Shown one piece after another: positions 18,852-26,881 of a stretch of DNA of 64,000 nucleotides. A program made the translations under genes and the position numbers. The stretch covers positions 1,678,301 through 1,742,300 of the forward strand of contig NZ_LMUR01000018.1 of assembly GCF_009765825.1 (NCBI RefSeq), given 5' to 3'. The DNA comes from Granulicella sp. L60. GTDB lineage: Bacteria; Acidobacteriota; Terriglobia; Terriglobales; Acidobacteriaceae. Position 1 is the stretch's first letter; every line of letters begins with the position of its first letter. The notes beneath the pieces were generated by a model. The model ran no database searches and was not told the origin of the DNA. It worked only from the letters and a program-made list of their open reading frames with translations.

Positions 18852-18867
18852 CTGACTCCGGAGTCAG
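18852..18867. promoter_or_regulatory. 16-bp perfect palindrome covering the sigma-factor ribosome site
   Basis: CTGACTCC/GGAGTCAG is a perfect inverted repeat ending 3 bases before the ATG at 18871. Its right arm contains the only Shine-Dalgarno-like GGAG. It could be an operator or an RNA hairpin limiting translation of the sigma gene. Confidence 0.6.
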
Positions 18868-18870
18868 TTG

Positions 18871-19665
18871 ATGAATGCAGATGCCGTAGGGATGGACCTT
18901 GGCGGGGAGATGTCTTCTCCGCTCGATATTGTGGCTCGGAGGCGGCATATTAGTCCGTTTGCAGTGGGATTAGTAGGCGCAACAGCGGTAAAATCATTGC
19001 CAGTGATGGCAAAGGCGGCTGCCCAACCCGGTGCGAGGAACAGTGGCAAGCTGACGCAGGCGCAGTTGGATGCGCGTGCCCAGCAGCGGACCGAGGATGA
19101 TGAACTGATCCGGCAGGCGCAGGCGGGCCAGCGGACCTCGTTCGATGCGCTGGTGCGGCGATACGACCAGTCGGTGCTGAGGCTGGCGCTGCATATGCTG
19201 GGCAACGAGCAGGACGCGCAGGATGTCCACCAGGAGGCGTTCATCAAGGCGTATCGCCACCTGGGGAACTTCAGGTTTGAGTGCAGCTTTTATACGTGGC
19301 TGTATCGGATTGTGACGAACCTTTGCCTGGACCAGCTGCGACGGCGAAAGAGCCGCAGGGAAGATCCGGCGACGGTGCTGGATGCCAGTGGCGATGAGAT
19401 GGACCTGATGGCCAATATCACCGACGACCGGGCGATGGCGAATCCGGCACGGGAGCTGGACCGGAAGGTGATGGGCGAACGGATCGGCGCGGCGCTGGAT
19501 AAATTGACGCCGCGGGAGCGGACGGTCTTTGAGCTGAAGCACTACCAGGGGCTGAAGCTGAGGACGATCGGTGAGATGTTGAGCACGACCGAGGAGACCG
19601 CGAAGAATACGCTGTTTCGGGCTACGCGAAAGCTGCGGGCGAATCTGGCGGAGCTTCGAGGCTAG
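18871..19665 (+). CDS. ECF RNA polymerase sigma factor (RpoE-like)
   Basis: A 264-residue sigma-70-family factor with an unusually long N-terminal lead (about 75 residues) before region 2. Region 2: DELIRQAQAGQRTSFDALVRRYDQSVLRLALHMLGNEQDAQDVHQEAFIKAYRHLGNFRFECSFYTWLYRIVTNLCLDQLRRRK. Region 4: GAALDKLTPRERTVFELKHYQGLKLRTIGEMLSTTEETAKNTLFRATRKLRANL. The ATG at 18871 has GGAG 7 bases upstream; a later ATG (MAKAAAQPG) is possible and would give a more usual length. The anti-sigma-like gene follows at 19779, as in typical sigE-anti-sigma operons. Confidence 0.9.
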   Translation: MNADAVGMDLGGEMSSPLDIVARRRHISPFAVGLVGATAVKSLPVMAKAAAQPGARNSGKLTQAQLDARAQQRTEDDELIRQAQAGQRTSFDALVRRYDQSVLRLALHMLGNEQDAQDVHQEAFIKAYRHLGNFRFECSFYTWLYRIVTNLCLDQLRRRKSRREDPATVLDASGDEMDLMANITDDRAMANPARELDRKVMGERIGAALDKLTPRERTVFELKHYQGLKLRTIGEMLSTTEETAKNTLFRATRKLRANLAELRG

Positions 19666-19778
19666 AGCATCTGGGCTAGATCGAAGTGGATGTCTGTGTT
19701 GGCAGGACTTGATTGGTATAGGGCGATGTTAAAGACCCAAGAGCAGTACATATTTTTGAGGCTGGTTGAGGTAAGACA

Positions 19779-20747
19779 ATGAAGTGCGAGATGGCAAAAG
19801 ACAACATAATTTTATTGCACTACGGCGAACTGCCGGATGAGTCGGCGGGTGGCTTGGAGCAACATCTGGCGGACTGTGAGGAGTGCCGCAGGGAGCTGGA
19901 GTCATTTCAGTTCTTTGAAGAGCAGATGGCGTTGATGCCGGTGGTTGAGCCTTCGCCGAATCTGCTGGCGCAGTCGCGGATGCGTCTGGACGATGAGCTG
20001 GACATGATTCCGCCGCATGGGTTTGTAACTCGACTACGAACAAATTTTTATCGCTGGCTGGGACATGTGCAGAGCGCTCCGGCGCTGGCCACGCTGTTGC
20101 TGGGTGTGGGCTTTCTGGCGGGGAACTTTACTTATCGCTATGAGGTTGCGCATGCAGTGAAGCCGAAGCAGCCGGGCACGGTGACGATCAGCAAGCCTGC
20201 GGATGGTGTGATTGCGAATGTGACTGGGATTGTGCAGACGCCGGACTCGGAGCTGGTGCAGGTGAACTACAACAAGGTGGTTCCGGAGACGATTGAAGGT
20301 TCGCTGGATAGCCCGGAGATTCGTCAGTTGCTGCTGGCGGCGACGAGTTCGGGAGCGACGGATGGAGTACGAAAGAACTCGGTTGCGCTGCTGGGGAACG
20401 AGTGCAAGGCGGGGCATGAGTGCCAGTCGATGTCGGACGGCAAGGGGATTCGGCATCAGCTGATGGTGTCGCTGCGCTACGACCAGGATGCCGGGGTTCG
20501 GATGACGGCGCTGGAGGGACTGCAGCGGTTTGTCGGGCAGGACCAGCATGTGCGCGATGCGGTGCTGGAGGCGGTGATGCATGACCAGGATCCGAAGGTG
20601 CGGGAGGCGGCGATTGGTTTGCTGAGCCCGGTGCAGTCGGATTCGAGTGTGCGGCAGGTGTTGCGGACGGTGTCGACGCAGGATGCGAATCCTTATATTC
20701 GGACGGCGTCGTACAACGCGCTGCAGAGCTCCGGGGATATTCAGTAG
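19779..20747 (+). CDS. Zinc-finger anti-sigma factor with HEAT repeats
   Basis: A 322-residue protein. It opens with a ZAS-type anti-sigma zinc finger (KCEMAKDNIILLHYGELPDESAGGLEQHLADCEECRREL; H-x3-C-x2-C about residues 29-36). A single membrane span follows (ALATLLLGVGFLAGNF, about 104-120). The outer part carries HEAT-like repeats (RYDQDAGVRMTALEGLQRFV; QDPKVREAAIGLLSPV; DANPYIRTASYNALQ). The cytoplasmic finger should hold the preceding sigma factor, and the external HEAT part could sense an envelope partner. GAGG lies 8 bases before the ATG. Confidence 0.85.
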   Translation: MKCEMAKDNIILLHYGELPDESAGGLEQHLADCEECRRELESFQFFEEQMALMPVVEPSPNLLAQSRMRLDDELDMIPPHGFVTRLRTNFYRWLGHVQSAPALATLLLGVGFLAGNFTYRYEVAHAVKPKQPGTVTISKPADGVIANVTGIVQTPDSELVQVNYNKVVPETIEGSLDSPEIRQLLLAATSSGATDGVRKNSVALLGNECKAGHECQSMSDGKGIRHQLMVSLRYDQDAGVRMTALEGLQRFVGQDQHVRDAVLEAVMHDQDPKVREAAIGLLSPVQSDSSVRQVLRTVSTQDANPYIRTASYNALQSSGDIQ

Positions 20748-20823
20748 GCGGCGGATAGAGGCGCCATATCAGGTTCGCTTCGTTGATGTCGGTGCGGTTT
20801 CGGGCTTTGGTTGAGATGAGGTT

Positions 20824-21846
20824 ATGCAGATGAGGGACCGCAATTCGTTGAGGTTTGTGGTGCTGGTGGCGGGTGGCGCGACCTTTCTGTATGGCGGTGA
20901 TGCACTACGGGCAGCTACGTTTTCGGTGACGGTGGGTACGCGGATGATCGCGGCGGCGGCCTCGGGGGCGGGGATGACTGTCCGTGGACGCCAAGGATAT
21001 CTTGGGGTGGAGACGCGGGATTTGGGTGACGATGCGTTGGCTGCGTTGAAGCTGAAGGAGCTGCGCGGGGTGGAGATCGTCAGCCTGGACCACGATGGAC
21101 CGGCGTGTAAGGCTGGGATGCGGATGCATGACGTGATCCAGCAGGTCAACGGGCAGATGATCGATGGCGAGCAGCAGATGCGAAAGACGCTGAGAGAGCT
21201 GCCGGCGGGACGGACGGTGAACTTTGTGATCGTTCGGGATGGGCAGACACAGACGTTGACGCTGCAGATGGCGGATCGGCGGATGGTGGAGCAGCAGGCG
21301 TGGGAGCAACACTACACGGTGCCCGCTCCTGCTGGTGGGGCAGGTATGGCGACTGGATATGCAGGGGGAAATAGCTTTTTGAACTCTGGGTCTGCGTCGG
21401 CTTCACCTTCGACGGTGGTGGTGGCGCCGAAGGGGCATCGGGATTTTCTGGGGACGTCGATGATCCTGAGCTCGTCCTTTACCGGGGCGAAGCTGGAGGT
21501 GATGGGTCAGCAGTTGGCGGAGTTTTTTGGCGCTGAGGGTGGCGCGGGTCTGCTGGTGCGGAGCGTGGATGGAAACAGTCCGGCGGAAGAGGCTGGGTTG
21601 AAGGCCGGGGATGTGGTGGTGCGGATCAACTCGATTCCGCTGTCGAGCGGGGCGGACTGGACGAAGACAGTTCACGACAATAAGGGACGCCCGGTGCCGG
21701 TGGTGGTGTTGCGGGACAGGCAGGAGAAGACGCTGACGTTGACTCCGGATGCGAAGAAGCGGTCGAGTCTGATGATGGGTCAGCAGTTGGAAGATTTTTT
21801 TGAGGGTACGAGCCAGTACACTCGCGAGTTGTGGGCTAAGTTGTAG
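20824..21846 (+). CDS. Periplasmic protein with two PDZ domains
   Basis: A 340-residue protein with an N-terminal hydrophobic signal (FVVLVAGGATFLYGG) and two PDZ domains. The first (about 55-150) has RQGYLGVETRDL...EIVSLDHDGPACKAGMRMHDVIQQVNGQMI, and the second (about 215-320) has GAGLLVRSVDGNSPAEEAGLKAGDVVVRINSIPL. No trypsin-like protease domain is present, unlike DegP. It lies 76 bp after the anti-sigma gene and is probably cotranscribed, so it may help sense misfolded envelope proteins or guide anti-sigma turnover. Confidence 0.83.
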   Translation: MQMRDRNSLRFVVLVAGGATFLYGGDALRAATFSVTVGTRMIAAAASGAGMTVRGRQGYLGVETRDLGDDALAALKLKELRGVEIVSLDHDGPACKAGMRMHDVIQQVNGQMIDGEQQMRKTLRELPAGRTVNFVIVRDGQTQTLTLQMADRRMVEQQAWEQHYTVPAPAGGAGMATGYAGGNSFLNSGSASASPSTVVVAPKGHRDFLGTSMILSSSFTGAKLEVMGQQLAEFFGAEGGAGLLVRSVDGNSPAEEAGLKAGDVVVRINSIPLSSGADWTKTVHDNKGRPVPVVVLRDRQEKTLTLTPDAKKRSSLMMGQQLEDFFEGTSQYTRELWAKL

Positions 21847-22000
21847 TTTGTCGTGCCGGACGGGCATCCTGCGCGGATGGCGGTCACTTCGTGACTTATA
21901 TATCTTGTTAGGGTGAGTGATGGGTTGGGACCTCCCGTTGGTCGGGATGGAGAGTGCGGCACTGCTGATTGGGGCGCGGTTCTATATACTTGAAAGTGAT

Positions 22001-23065
22001 ATGTCTTCTGTTTCTACATCTGCCGGAGTGAACGGCAAACGTCCTATGCCTGCCCGGCGCCGCTGGAAGGCTGTGACGCGCAAGCTGCGTGAGTTGGGTT
22101 CGATCGGGTCTGCTGTTGCTTCCACGGGACACCCCTACATGGCGCATATTGTGCCGATGCGGCGGTGTAACCTCGCCTGCACCTACTGCAACGAGTATGA
22201 CGATTTCTCCGATCCGGTGCCGCTGGAGGAGATGCTGCGACGCATCGATCACCTGGGACGGTTGGGGACTTCGGTGATTACGATCTCGGGTGGGGAGCCG
22301 CTGCTGCATCCGGAGCTGGACCAGATTATTGCGCGGATCCGGAAGACGGGCGCGATTGCCGGAATGATCACGAACGGGTATCTGCTAATGCCGGATCGGA
22401 TTGAGCGCCTGAATAAGGCTGGGCTCGATCATATGCAGATCTCGATCGATAACGTGATGCCGGATGAGGTGTCGAAGAAGAGTCTGAAGGTGCTGGACAA
22501 GAAGCTGCAGATGCTGGCTGAGCATGCGGACTTTCATGTGAATATCAACTCGGTGGTGGGCGGCGGGATTGCGAATCCGAACGACGCGCTGACGGTGAGT
22601 GAACGGGCGCTGGGGTTGGGGTTCAGCTCGACGATTGGGATTATTCACGATGGAAGCGGGCAGTTGAAGCCGCTGGGGGCAGAAGAGCGCGGGGTCTGGG
22701 ACAAGGTGAGGAACCTGACGCGGCGGAGTTATTCGCGGTTCAATCACTTCCAAGAGGCGATTGCTAACGGCAAGACGAACGACTGGCGTTGCAGGGCGGG
22801 TGGACGGTATCTGTATATCTGCGAGAACGGGTTGGTGCACTATTGCAGCCAGCAGCGCGGGTATCCGGGGGTTCCGCTGGCGCAGTACCAGACGGCGGAT
22901 GTGAAGCGGGAGTTTTTGACGGAGAAGAGTTGTGCGCCGAGCTGCACGATCAGCTGTGTCCACCAGGTGAGCTATATCGATCACTGGCGAGCGCCGCAGA
23001 CTTCGTCGGTGACGCCGGGGGCTTCGGGACATGGGGCGGGTGCGGAGCTGGTGCAGATTCGCTAG
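22001..23065 (+). CDS. Radical SAM protein with cysteine-rich C-terminus
   Basis: A 354-residue radical SAM enzyme. The 4Fe-4S motif CNLACTYC (CX3CX2C, Cys 56/60/63) is followed by VITISGGEPLLHPELDQII (SAM-binding GGE) and MITNGYLL. The C-terminal part has two further cysteine groups (CRAGG...YICENG..HYC and CAPSCTISC), suggesting a SPASM-like auxiliary cluster. Such proteins modify peptides, lipids or hopanoids; the substrate is unknown. The ATG at 22001 is chosen because the upstream in-frame extension (from 21917) looks non-coding. It lies 133 bp before an exported methyltransferase-like gene. Confidence 0.82.
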   Translation: MSSVSTSAGVNGKRPMPARRRWKAVTRKLRELGSIGSAVASTGHPYMAHIVPMRRCNLACTYCNEYDDFSDPVPLEEMLRRIDHLGRLGTSVITISGGEPLLHPELDQIIARIRKTGAIAGMITNGYLLMPDRIERLNKAGLDHMQISIDNVMPDEVSKKSLKVLDKKLQMLAEHADFHVNINSVVGGGIANPNDALTVSERALGLGFSSTIGIIHDGSGQLKPLGAEERGVWDKVRNLTRRSYSRFNHFQEAIANGKTNDWRCRAGGRYLYICENGLVHYCSQQRGYPGVPLAQYQTADVKREFLTEKSCAPSCTISCVHQVSYIDHWRAPQTSSVTPGASGHGAGAELVQIR

Positions 23066-23198
23066 GTGTTTGTGGCATAGGCAGCTGCGATTCTCAATAC
23101 ATAATTACGAAGAGGGGGCCGGGTGCGGGCTCCTTTTTTCTTTGCTTTGGTGAGGCGAGACTCTTGCCAACTGTCGGCGAGATGGCGGATGGTTGGGT

Positions 23199-23894
23199 AT
23201 GAGATTTTTCCCCTTGAACCGATCTTCGATTGTTTGTGGTTCCATTCTTTGTTTTTGTATGGCGATGGATGGTGGTTCGGCTATGGTGCAGGCGCAGAAC
23301 GCGCCGGGTGCGCAGACAGCGGAGCGGCCTACAAGTACGCCGTATTCGGGAGACCTTTCGATCTTCGATTATCCGGATCGAGACAAGAAGCTGCAGATTG
23401 AGAAGGTGATGGATCTGCTGGGAGTTACGCCGGGAAAGAATGTTGCGGATCTCGGCGCGGGGTCGGGATGGTTTACGGTGCGGGCGGCTCGGAGGGTGGG
23501 GCCGACGGGCGCGGTGATTGCGGAGGATATCAGTCCGCTGGCGATAGAGGCTGTCGGAAAGAGGGTTTTGAAGGAAGATCTGCAGAATGTTCGGACGGTG
23601 CTGGGTGTGCCGGACGATCCTCGGCTGCCGCCGGGAAGCGTGGATGCGGTGCTTCTGCTGAAGATGTATCACGAGATTGCGCATCCCGTGCCGATGATGA
23701 AGACGCTGCAGGCGGCGTTGCGACCGGGGGCGAGGGTGGGGATCATCGACCGGAATGGAAACGGGACTAATCATGGTGTGAATCATGATGTTGTGGAGAG
23801 GGAGATGGCGCAGGCAGGATACAAGCTTACGGGGACGTACGACTTCACCAAGGGAGACGGGGAGGATTACTTTTTGATCTTCCAGGTGCGGTGA
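23199..23894 (+). CDS. Exported class I SAM methyltransferase-like protein
   Basis: A 231-residue protein. A signal-like N-terminus (FFPLNRSSIVCGSILCFCMAMDGGSAMVQAQ) precedes a Rossmann methyltransferase: IEKVMDLLGVTPGKNVADLGAGSGWFTVRAARRVGPTGAVIAEDISPLAI (motif I, VADLGAGSG), VDAVLLLKMYHEIAHPVPMMKTLQAALRPGARVGIIDRNG, and a C-terminal DYFLIFQVR. Secreted methyltransferase folds of this type recur in acidobacteria and planctomycetes, though SAM is not expected in the periplasm, so the protein may be anchored inward or have another role. A start downstream of the hydrophobic part is possible. Confidence 0.75.
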   Translation: MRFFPLNRSSIVCGSILCFCMAMDGGSAMVQAQNAPGAQTAERPTSTPYSGDLSIFDYPDRDKKLQIEKVMDLLGVTPGKNVADLGAGSGWFTVRAARRVGPTGAVIAEDISPLAIEAVGKRVLKEDLQNVRTVLGVPDDPRLPPGSVDAVLLLKMYHEIAHPVPMMKTLQAALRPGARVGIIDRNGNGTNHGVNHDVVEREMAQAGYKLTGTYDFTKGDGEDYFLIFQVR

Positions 23895-23943
23895 AGGCAT
23901 GTTCGCTTCGTGTGTGCTGGTTGCTTCCATTGAGCTAATACAA

Positions 23944-23975
23944 AAGGCCCGGACGGGTGTCCGGGCCTTCTTATT
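23944..23975. terminator. Bidirectional intrinsic terminator
   Basis: Perfect 11-bp stem AAGGCCCGGAC / GTCCGGGCCTT (23944-23954, 23959-23969) with a GGGT loop, followed by CTTCTTATTT on the plus strand and TTTTG on the minus strand. It serves the convergent methyltransferase-like and thioredoxin-like genes. Confidence 0.85.
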
Positions 23976-23993
23976 TGTGTGGTGAAGTAGAGA

Positions 23994-24647
23994 CTATTTG
24001 TGGGCCGTGGTTTTCGGCTTGGCGACTGTGCTCGGATTGTCCGCGATGGCGGTATCGAGCATCTGGTAGAGCTGGGTGACGTCGGTGACCTGGACGTAGC
24101 CCTTCTGGGTGACGATGAAGATGGTCGGGGTCTGGGTGAGGCCGACGCGCTCGCCGAGGGTGTAGTCGGCTTGGACCTCGGCTGCGAAGCGTCCGGTGGG
24201 ATCGACGACGAAGGGCATAGCACGGTTGTGGGATTGGAAGTATTTCTGGGTGAAGCTGTTGAGGTCATCCTTCGAGGCGATGGATTGCTGGCTGGCGAAG
24301 ACGGCGCGGCGATACTCCTCGGCGGCCTGGGGGGAGATCTTGTCCTGGATGTAGCGGGCGATGATGGCGGCGTCGCGGCTCCAGACGTGCATCTGGAGGG
24401 GGAAGTCGTGGCGGAGGAGGGGGATCTTATACTTGTCCACGGCTGCGTGAACGATGGGGAAGGCGCGGGCGCATGCGGGACATTCGAGGTCTTCGAACTC
24501 GAAGATGGCGACGGTGGAGCCTGCCGGGGCGCGGAGCATGGAGGTGTCTTTGAAGGCGGTGCCCTGGGCGAGTGCTAAGATACTGGCCGGAAGGGTGAGC
24601 AGGAGGGCGGCGGCGAGGACGATGCGATTCATTGGTATAAGACGCAT
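23994..24647 (-). CDS. DsbA-like thioredoxin-fold protein
   Basis: A 217-residue exported thioredoxin-fold protein with signal peptide NRIVLAAALLLTLPASILALAQ. The active site CPAC (Cys 56/59) lies in FEDLECPACARAFP, and the cis-proline loop is QTPTIFIV. It resembles DsbA/DsbG-like 'thioredoxin domain' proteins that oxidise or isomerise periplasmic disulfides; the family also includes BdbD. The N-terminal Met may be residue 1 or 6. The C-terminal tail (STVAKPKTTAHK) is basic and probably disordered. Confidence 0.85.
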   Translation of the reverse strand: MRLIPMNRIVLAAALLLTLPASILALAQGTAFKDTSMLRAPAGSTVAIFEFEDLECPACARAFPIVHAAVDKYKIPLLRHDFPLQMHVWSRDAAIIARYIQDKISPQAAEEYRRAVFASQQSIASKDDLNSFTQKYFQSHNRAMPFVVDPTGRFAAEVQADYTLGERVGLTQTPTIFIVTQKGYVQVTDVTQLYQMLDTAIADNPSTVAKPKTTAHK

Positions 24648-24756
24648 AGGATTATCTTTCGATTTTAGCTGAGGGAGGGCGAGAGTCCGGGGGTGGGGAA
24701 TGGTTTTTGCATCATTTAAGCATCGGAGGGGTGATGTGGCACTCTAATAAGAGATC

Positions 24757-26232
24757 ATGTTATTTCCGATGGGATCTTTCAGGGGTATCAGGGTGGGATT
24801 TCGGACTCTGGCTTGGCCGCTCGCGTTGGTTTTGTGCGGCTCCGTGGCTGGTGCGCAGACGCCGGATGGAGTAGCGGAACTGCCTCCTGCTCCTGTTCCG
24901 AATGGGTTGAAGCTGCCGGGTGGCGTGGTGGTGGAGCGGGCTACGTCCGGGGCGCTGCCGCTGAGCCTGGACGATGCGATCGCTCGCGGGGAGAAGCAGA
25001 ATCTGCAGATGAAGCTGGTCATCCAGAACGAGCGTCTGGTGCATGGCGAACTGCTTACGGTGGAGAATAACCTGCTGCCGAGTCTGACGGCCTCGGGGTC
25101 GGCGGAGGCGCAACAGATCAACCTAGCCGCGTTGGGGTTCAAGCCGTCATCGCTGGCGGAGTTTGGTTTTGCGCCCGGGACGATCGCTTCGGTGGTGAAG
25201 GTGAACGTGGCTTCTGCGAAGATCAGTATGGATCAGGAGCTGTTTGATCTGCCGGCGTTCTATCTGTATCGATCCGCAAAACAGGCGGCGAAGGCGGCGA
25301 ACCTTTCTACTCTGAATCTGCAGGGTGGCGTGACGCTGAGTGTGGGAACGCAGTATCTGCTGGCGCTTGCGGATGCTTCGCAGATAGAGAACGCGCAGGC
25401 GCTGGAGAAGGCTGACGAGGTGGTACTGCAACAGGCGACGGCCTCGCATGATGCGGGTGTGGGGACGAACCTGGATGTGCTGCGTGCGAGAGTGCAACTG
25501 CAGACACAGCAGCAGACGCTGATCAACGATGAGAATACGTTTGAGAAGGACAAGATTTCGCTGAACCGGATGATCGGACTGCCGGCGGACCAGGAGATTA
25601 CGCTGACTGATGCGGCTCCGTATGCGGAGTTTGCGGAGATGCCGCTAGAAGATGCGAAGAGGGTGGCGTATCAGCGGCGGAAGGATCTGCTGAATCTGCA
25701 GGCGCAGCTGGAGGTGGCGGATCAGGCGCGTAAGGCAGTGAGGGCGGAGAGGCTGCCGGTGCTGTCTTTCAACGGATACTACGGCGTGATCGGTGAGATT
25801 GGCGGGCTGTATCACGGGGTATTTGCCGCGACCGGGAAGGTAAGTGTGCCGGTGTTTCAGGAGGGCCAGCTGCGCGGCGAGCGAGAGGTGGCCGATGCGC
25901 AGGTGATTGCATTGCGGCAACAGATTGAGTCGCTGCGGGTGACGATTGAGCAGCAGATTCGGGCGGCTATGTTGGATGTGCGGTCGTCGAACGACCTGGT
26001 GAAGGTGGCGAAGAGCAATGTCGAGCTGGCGACCCAAGAGCTACAGGACGCGACTGACCGGTTTTCGGCGGGTGTAGATGACAATCTGCCGGTGGTTCAG
26101 GCTCAGGCGACGCTGGCACAGGCGCAGAGTCAGTTGGTGAATACTCTGTATCAGTACAACCAGTCGAAGTTGTCGCTGGCGCGAAATACCGGGGTGGTGG
26201 AGACGCAGTACAAGGTCTATCTGGGGCGGTAG
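24757..26232 (+). CDS. TolC-family outer-membrane efflux protein
   Basis: A 491-residue TolC/OEP protein with a signal peptide (RTLAWPLALVLCGSVAGAQ). It carries the duplicated coiled-coil OEP repeats: SLDDAIARGEKQNLQMKLVIQNERLVHGELLTVENNLLPSLTASGSAE and QQATASHDAGVGTNLDVLRARVQLQTQQQTLINDENTFEKDKISLNRMIGLP, then ATDRFSAGVDDNLPVVQAQATLAQAQSQLVNTLYQYNQSKLSLARNTG. No RND or ABC partner is adjacent, but an MFS exporter gene follows at 26882, so the proteins could serve one efflux route or the partner may be elsewhere. Confidence 0.9.
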   Translation: MLFPMGSFRGIRVGFRTLAWPLALVLCGSVAGAQTPDGVAELPPAPVPNGLKLPGGVVVERATSGALPLSLDDAIARGEKQNLQMKLVIQNERLVHGELLTVENNLLPSLTASGSAEAQQINLAALGFKPSSLAEFGFAPGTIASVVKVNVASAKISMDQELFDLPAFYLYRSAKQAAKAANLSTLNLQGGVTLSVGTQYLLALADASQIENAQALEKADEVVLQQATASHDAGVGTNLDVLRARVQLQTQQQTLINDENTFEKDKISLNRMIGLPADQEITLTDAAPYAEFAEMPLEDAKRVAYQRRKDLLNLQAQLEVADQARKAVRAERLPVLSFNGYYGVIGEIGGLYHGVFAATGKVSVPVFQEGQLRGEREVADAQVIALRQQIESLRVTIEQQIRAAMLDVRSSNDLVKVAKSNVELATQELQDATDRFSAGVDDNLPVVQAQATLAQAQSQLVNTLYQYNQSKLSLARNTGVVETQYKVYLGR

Positions 26233-26274
26233 GCTGGGCTGACATGGGAAGTGCTTCATGCTAGGATGGCGGGC

Positions 26275-26829
26275 ATGAAGGAGCTGACGCAGACATCGCC
26301 GATGCGGCTGGCAGGCTGGGTGGGAGCTGGTAGCTTGCTTTGGGCGAGCGCGTTTCTTTTGGGATTCACTCATGCTCCGTGTAAGCCCATCGGCTTCTGC
26401 GGCGAGGGTGCGGCGTTATGGGGCGGTAGGCTGCTTGTATTTCTGGGCTTAGCATGCCTGCTCGGCGGATTTGCATTAGTGTTTTGGGCGGAGAGAAAAC
26501 TCAAGCTAGGGATGAAAGAAGGCGTCTGGAGCGAGGCGGAGTTGGAGCCTTTGCGGAGGCGGCTCGATCATCCGGTGTGGGGTTGGCTGGGCGTTGTGGG
26601 GATGATTGGTGTTGTTGCCGTTCTGGTTCTGTATGCTCGCGGCTCTGTTCACCTTCCCTTGTTTTATCTTCTGCTCTTTCCGTTCCAGAACTTCAACCGC
26701 GTGAAACAGATTGTGAAGCGTGCGCAGAATGAAGGAGTGGGTGCAGGGGCTCTGCGGGATTGGAGAAGCTTTAGACCGATTCGCTCTGAGCACTGGGGTG
26801 AGGCTACGGGGACAGGCGAGCGTCTGTGA
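26275..26829 (+). CDS. Hypothetical four-span membrane protein
   Basis: A 184-residue protein with hydrophobic spans at LAGWVGAGSLLWASAFLLGF, LLVFLGLACLLGGFALVFW, WGWLGVVGMIGVVAVLVLYA and LPLFYLLLFPF. A short loop with two cysteines (CKPIGFCG) follows the first span. Family not recognised. GTG 26251, ATG 26266 and ATG 26275 are all in frame; the last is taken because AGGATGG stands about 6 bases upstream. It lies between the tolC and MFS genes on the same strand. Confidence 0.65.
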   Translation: MKELTQTSPMRLAGWVGAGSLLWASAFLLGFTHAPCKPIGFCGEGAALWGGRLLVFLGLACLLGGFALVFWAERKLKLGMKEGVWSEAELEPLRRRLDHPVWGWLGVVGMIGVVAVLVLYARGSVHLPLFYLLLFPFQNFNRVKQIVKRAQNEGVGAGALRDWRSFRPIRSEHWGEATGTGERL

Positions 26830-26881
26830 ATGTCCGCAGCGATGATGACATCCACGTAACGGAAGTATGAAAACATAGGGT

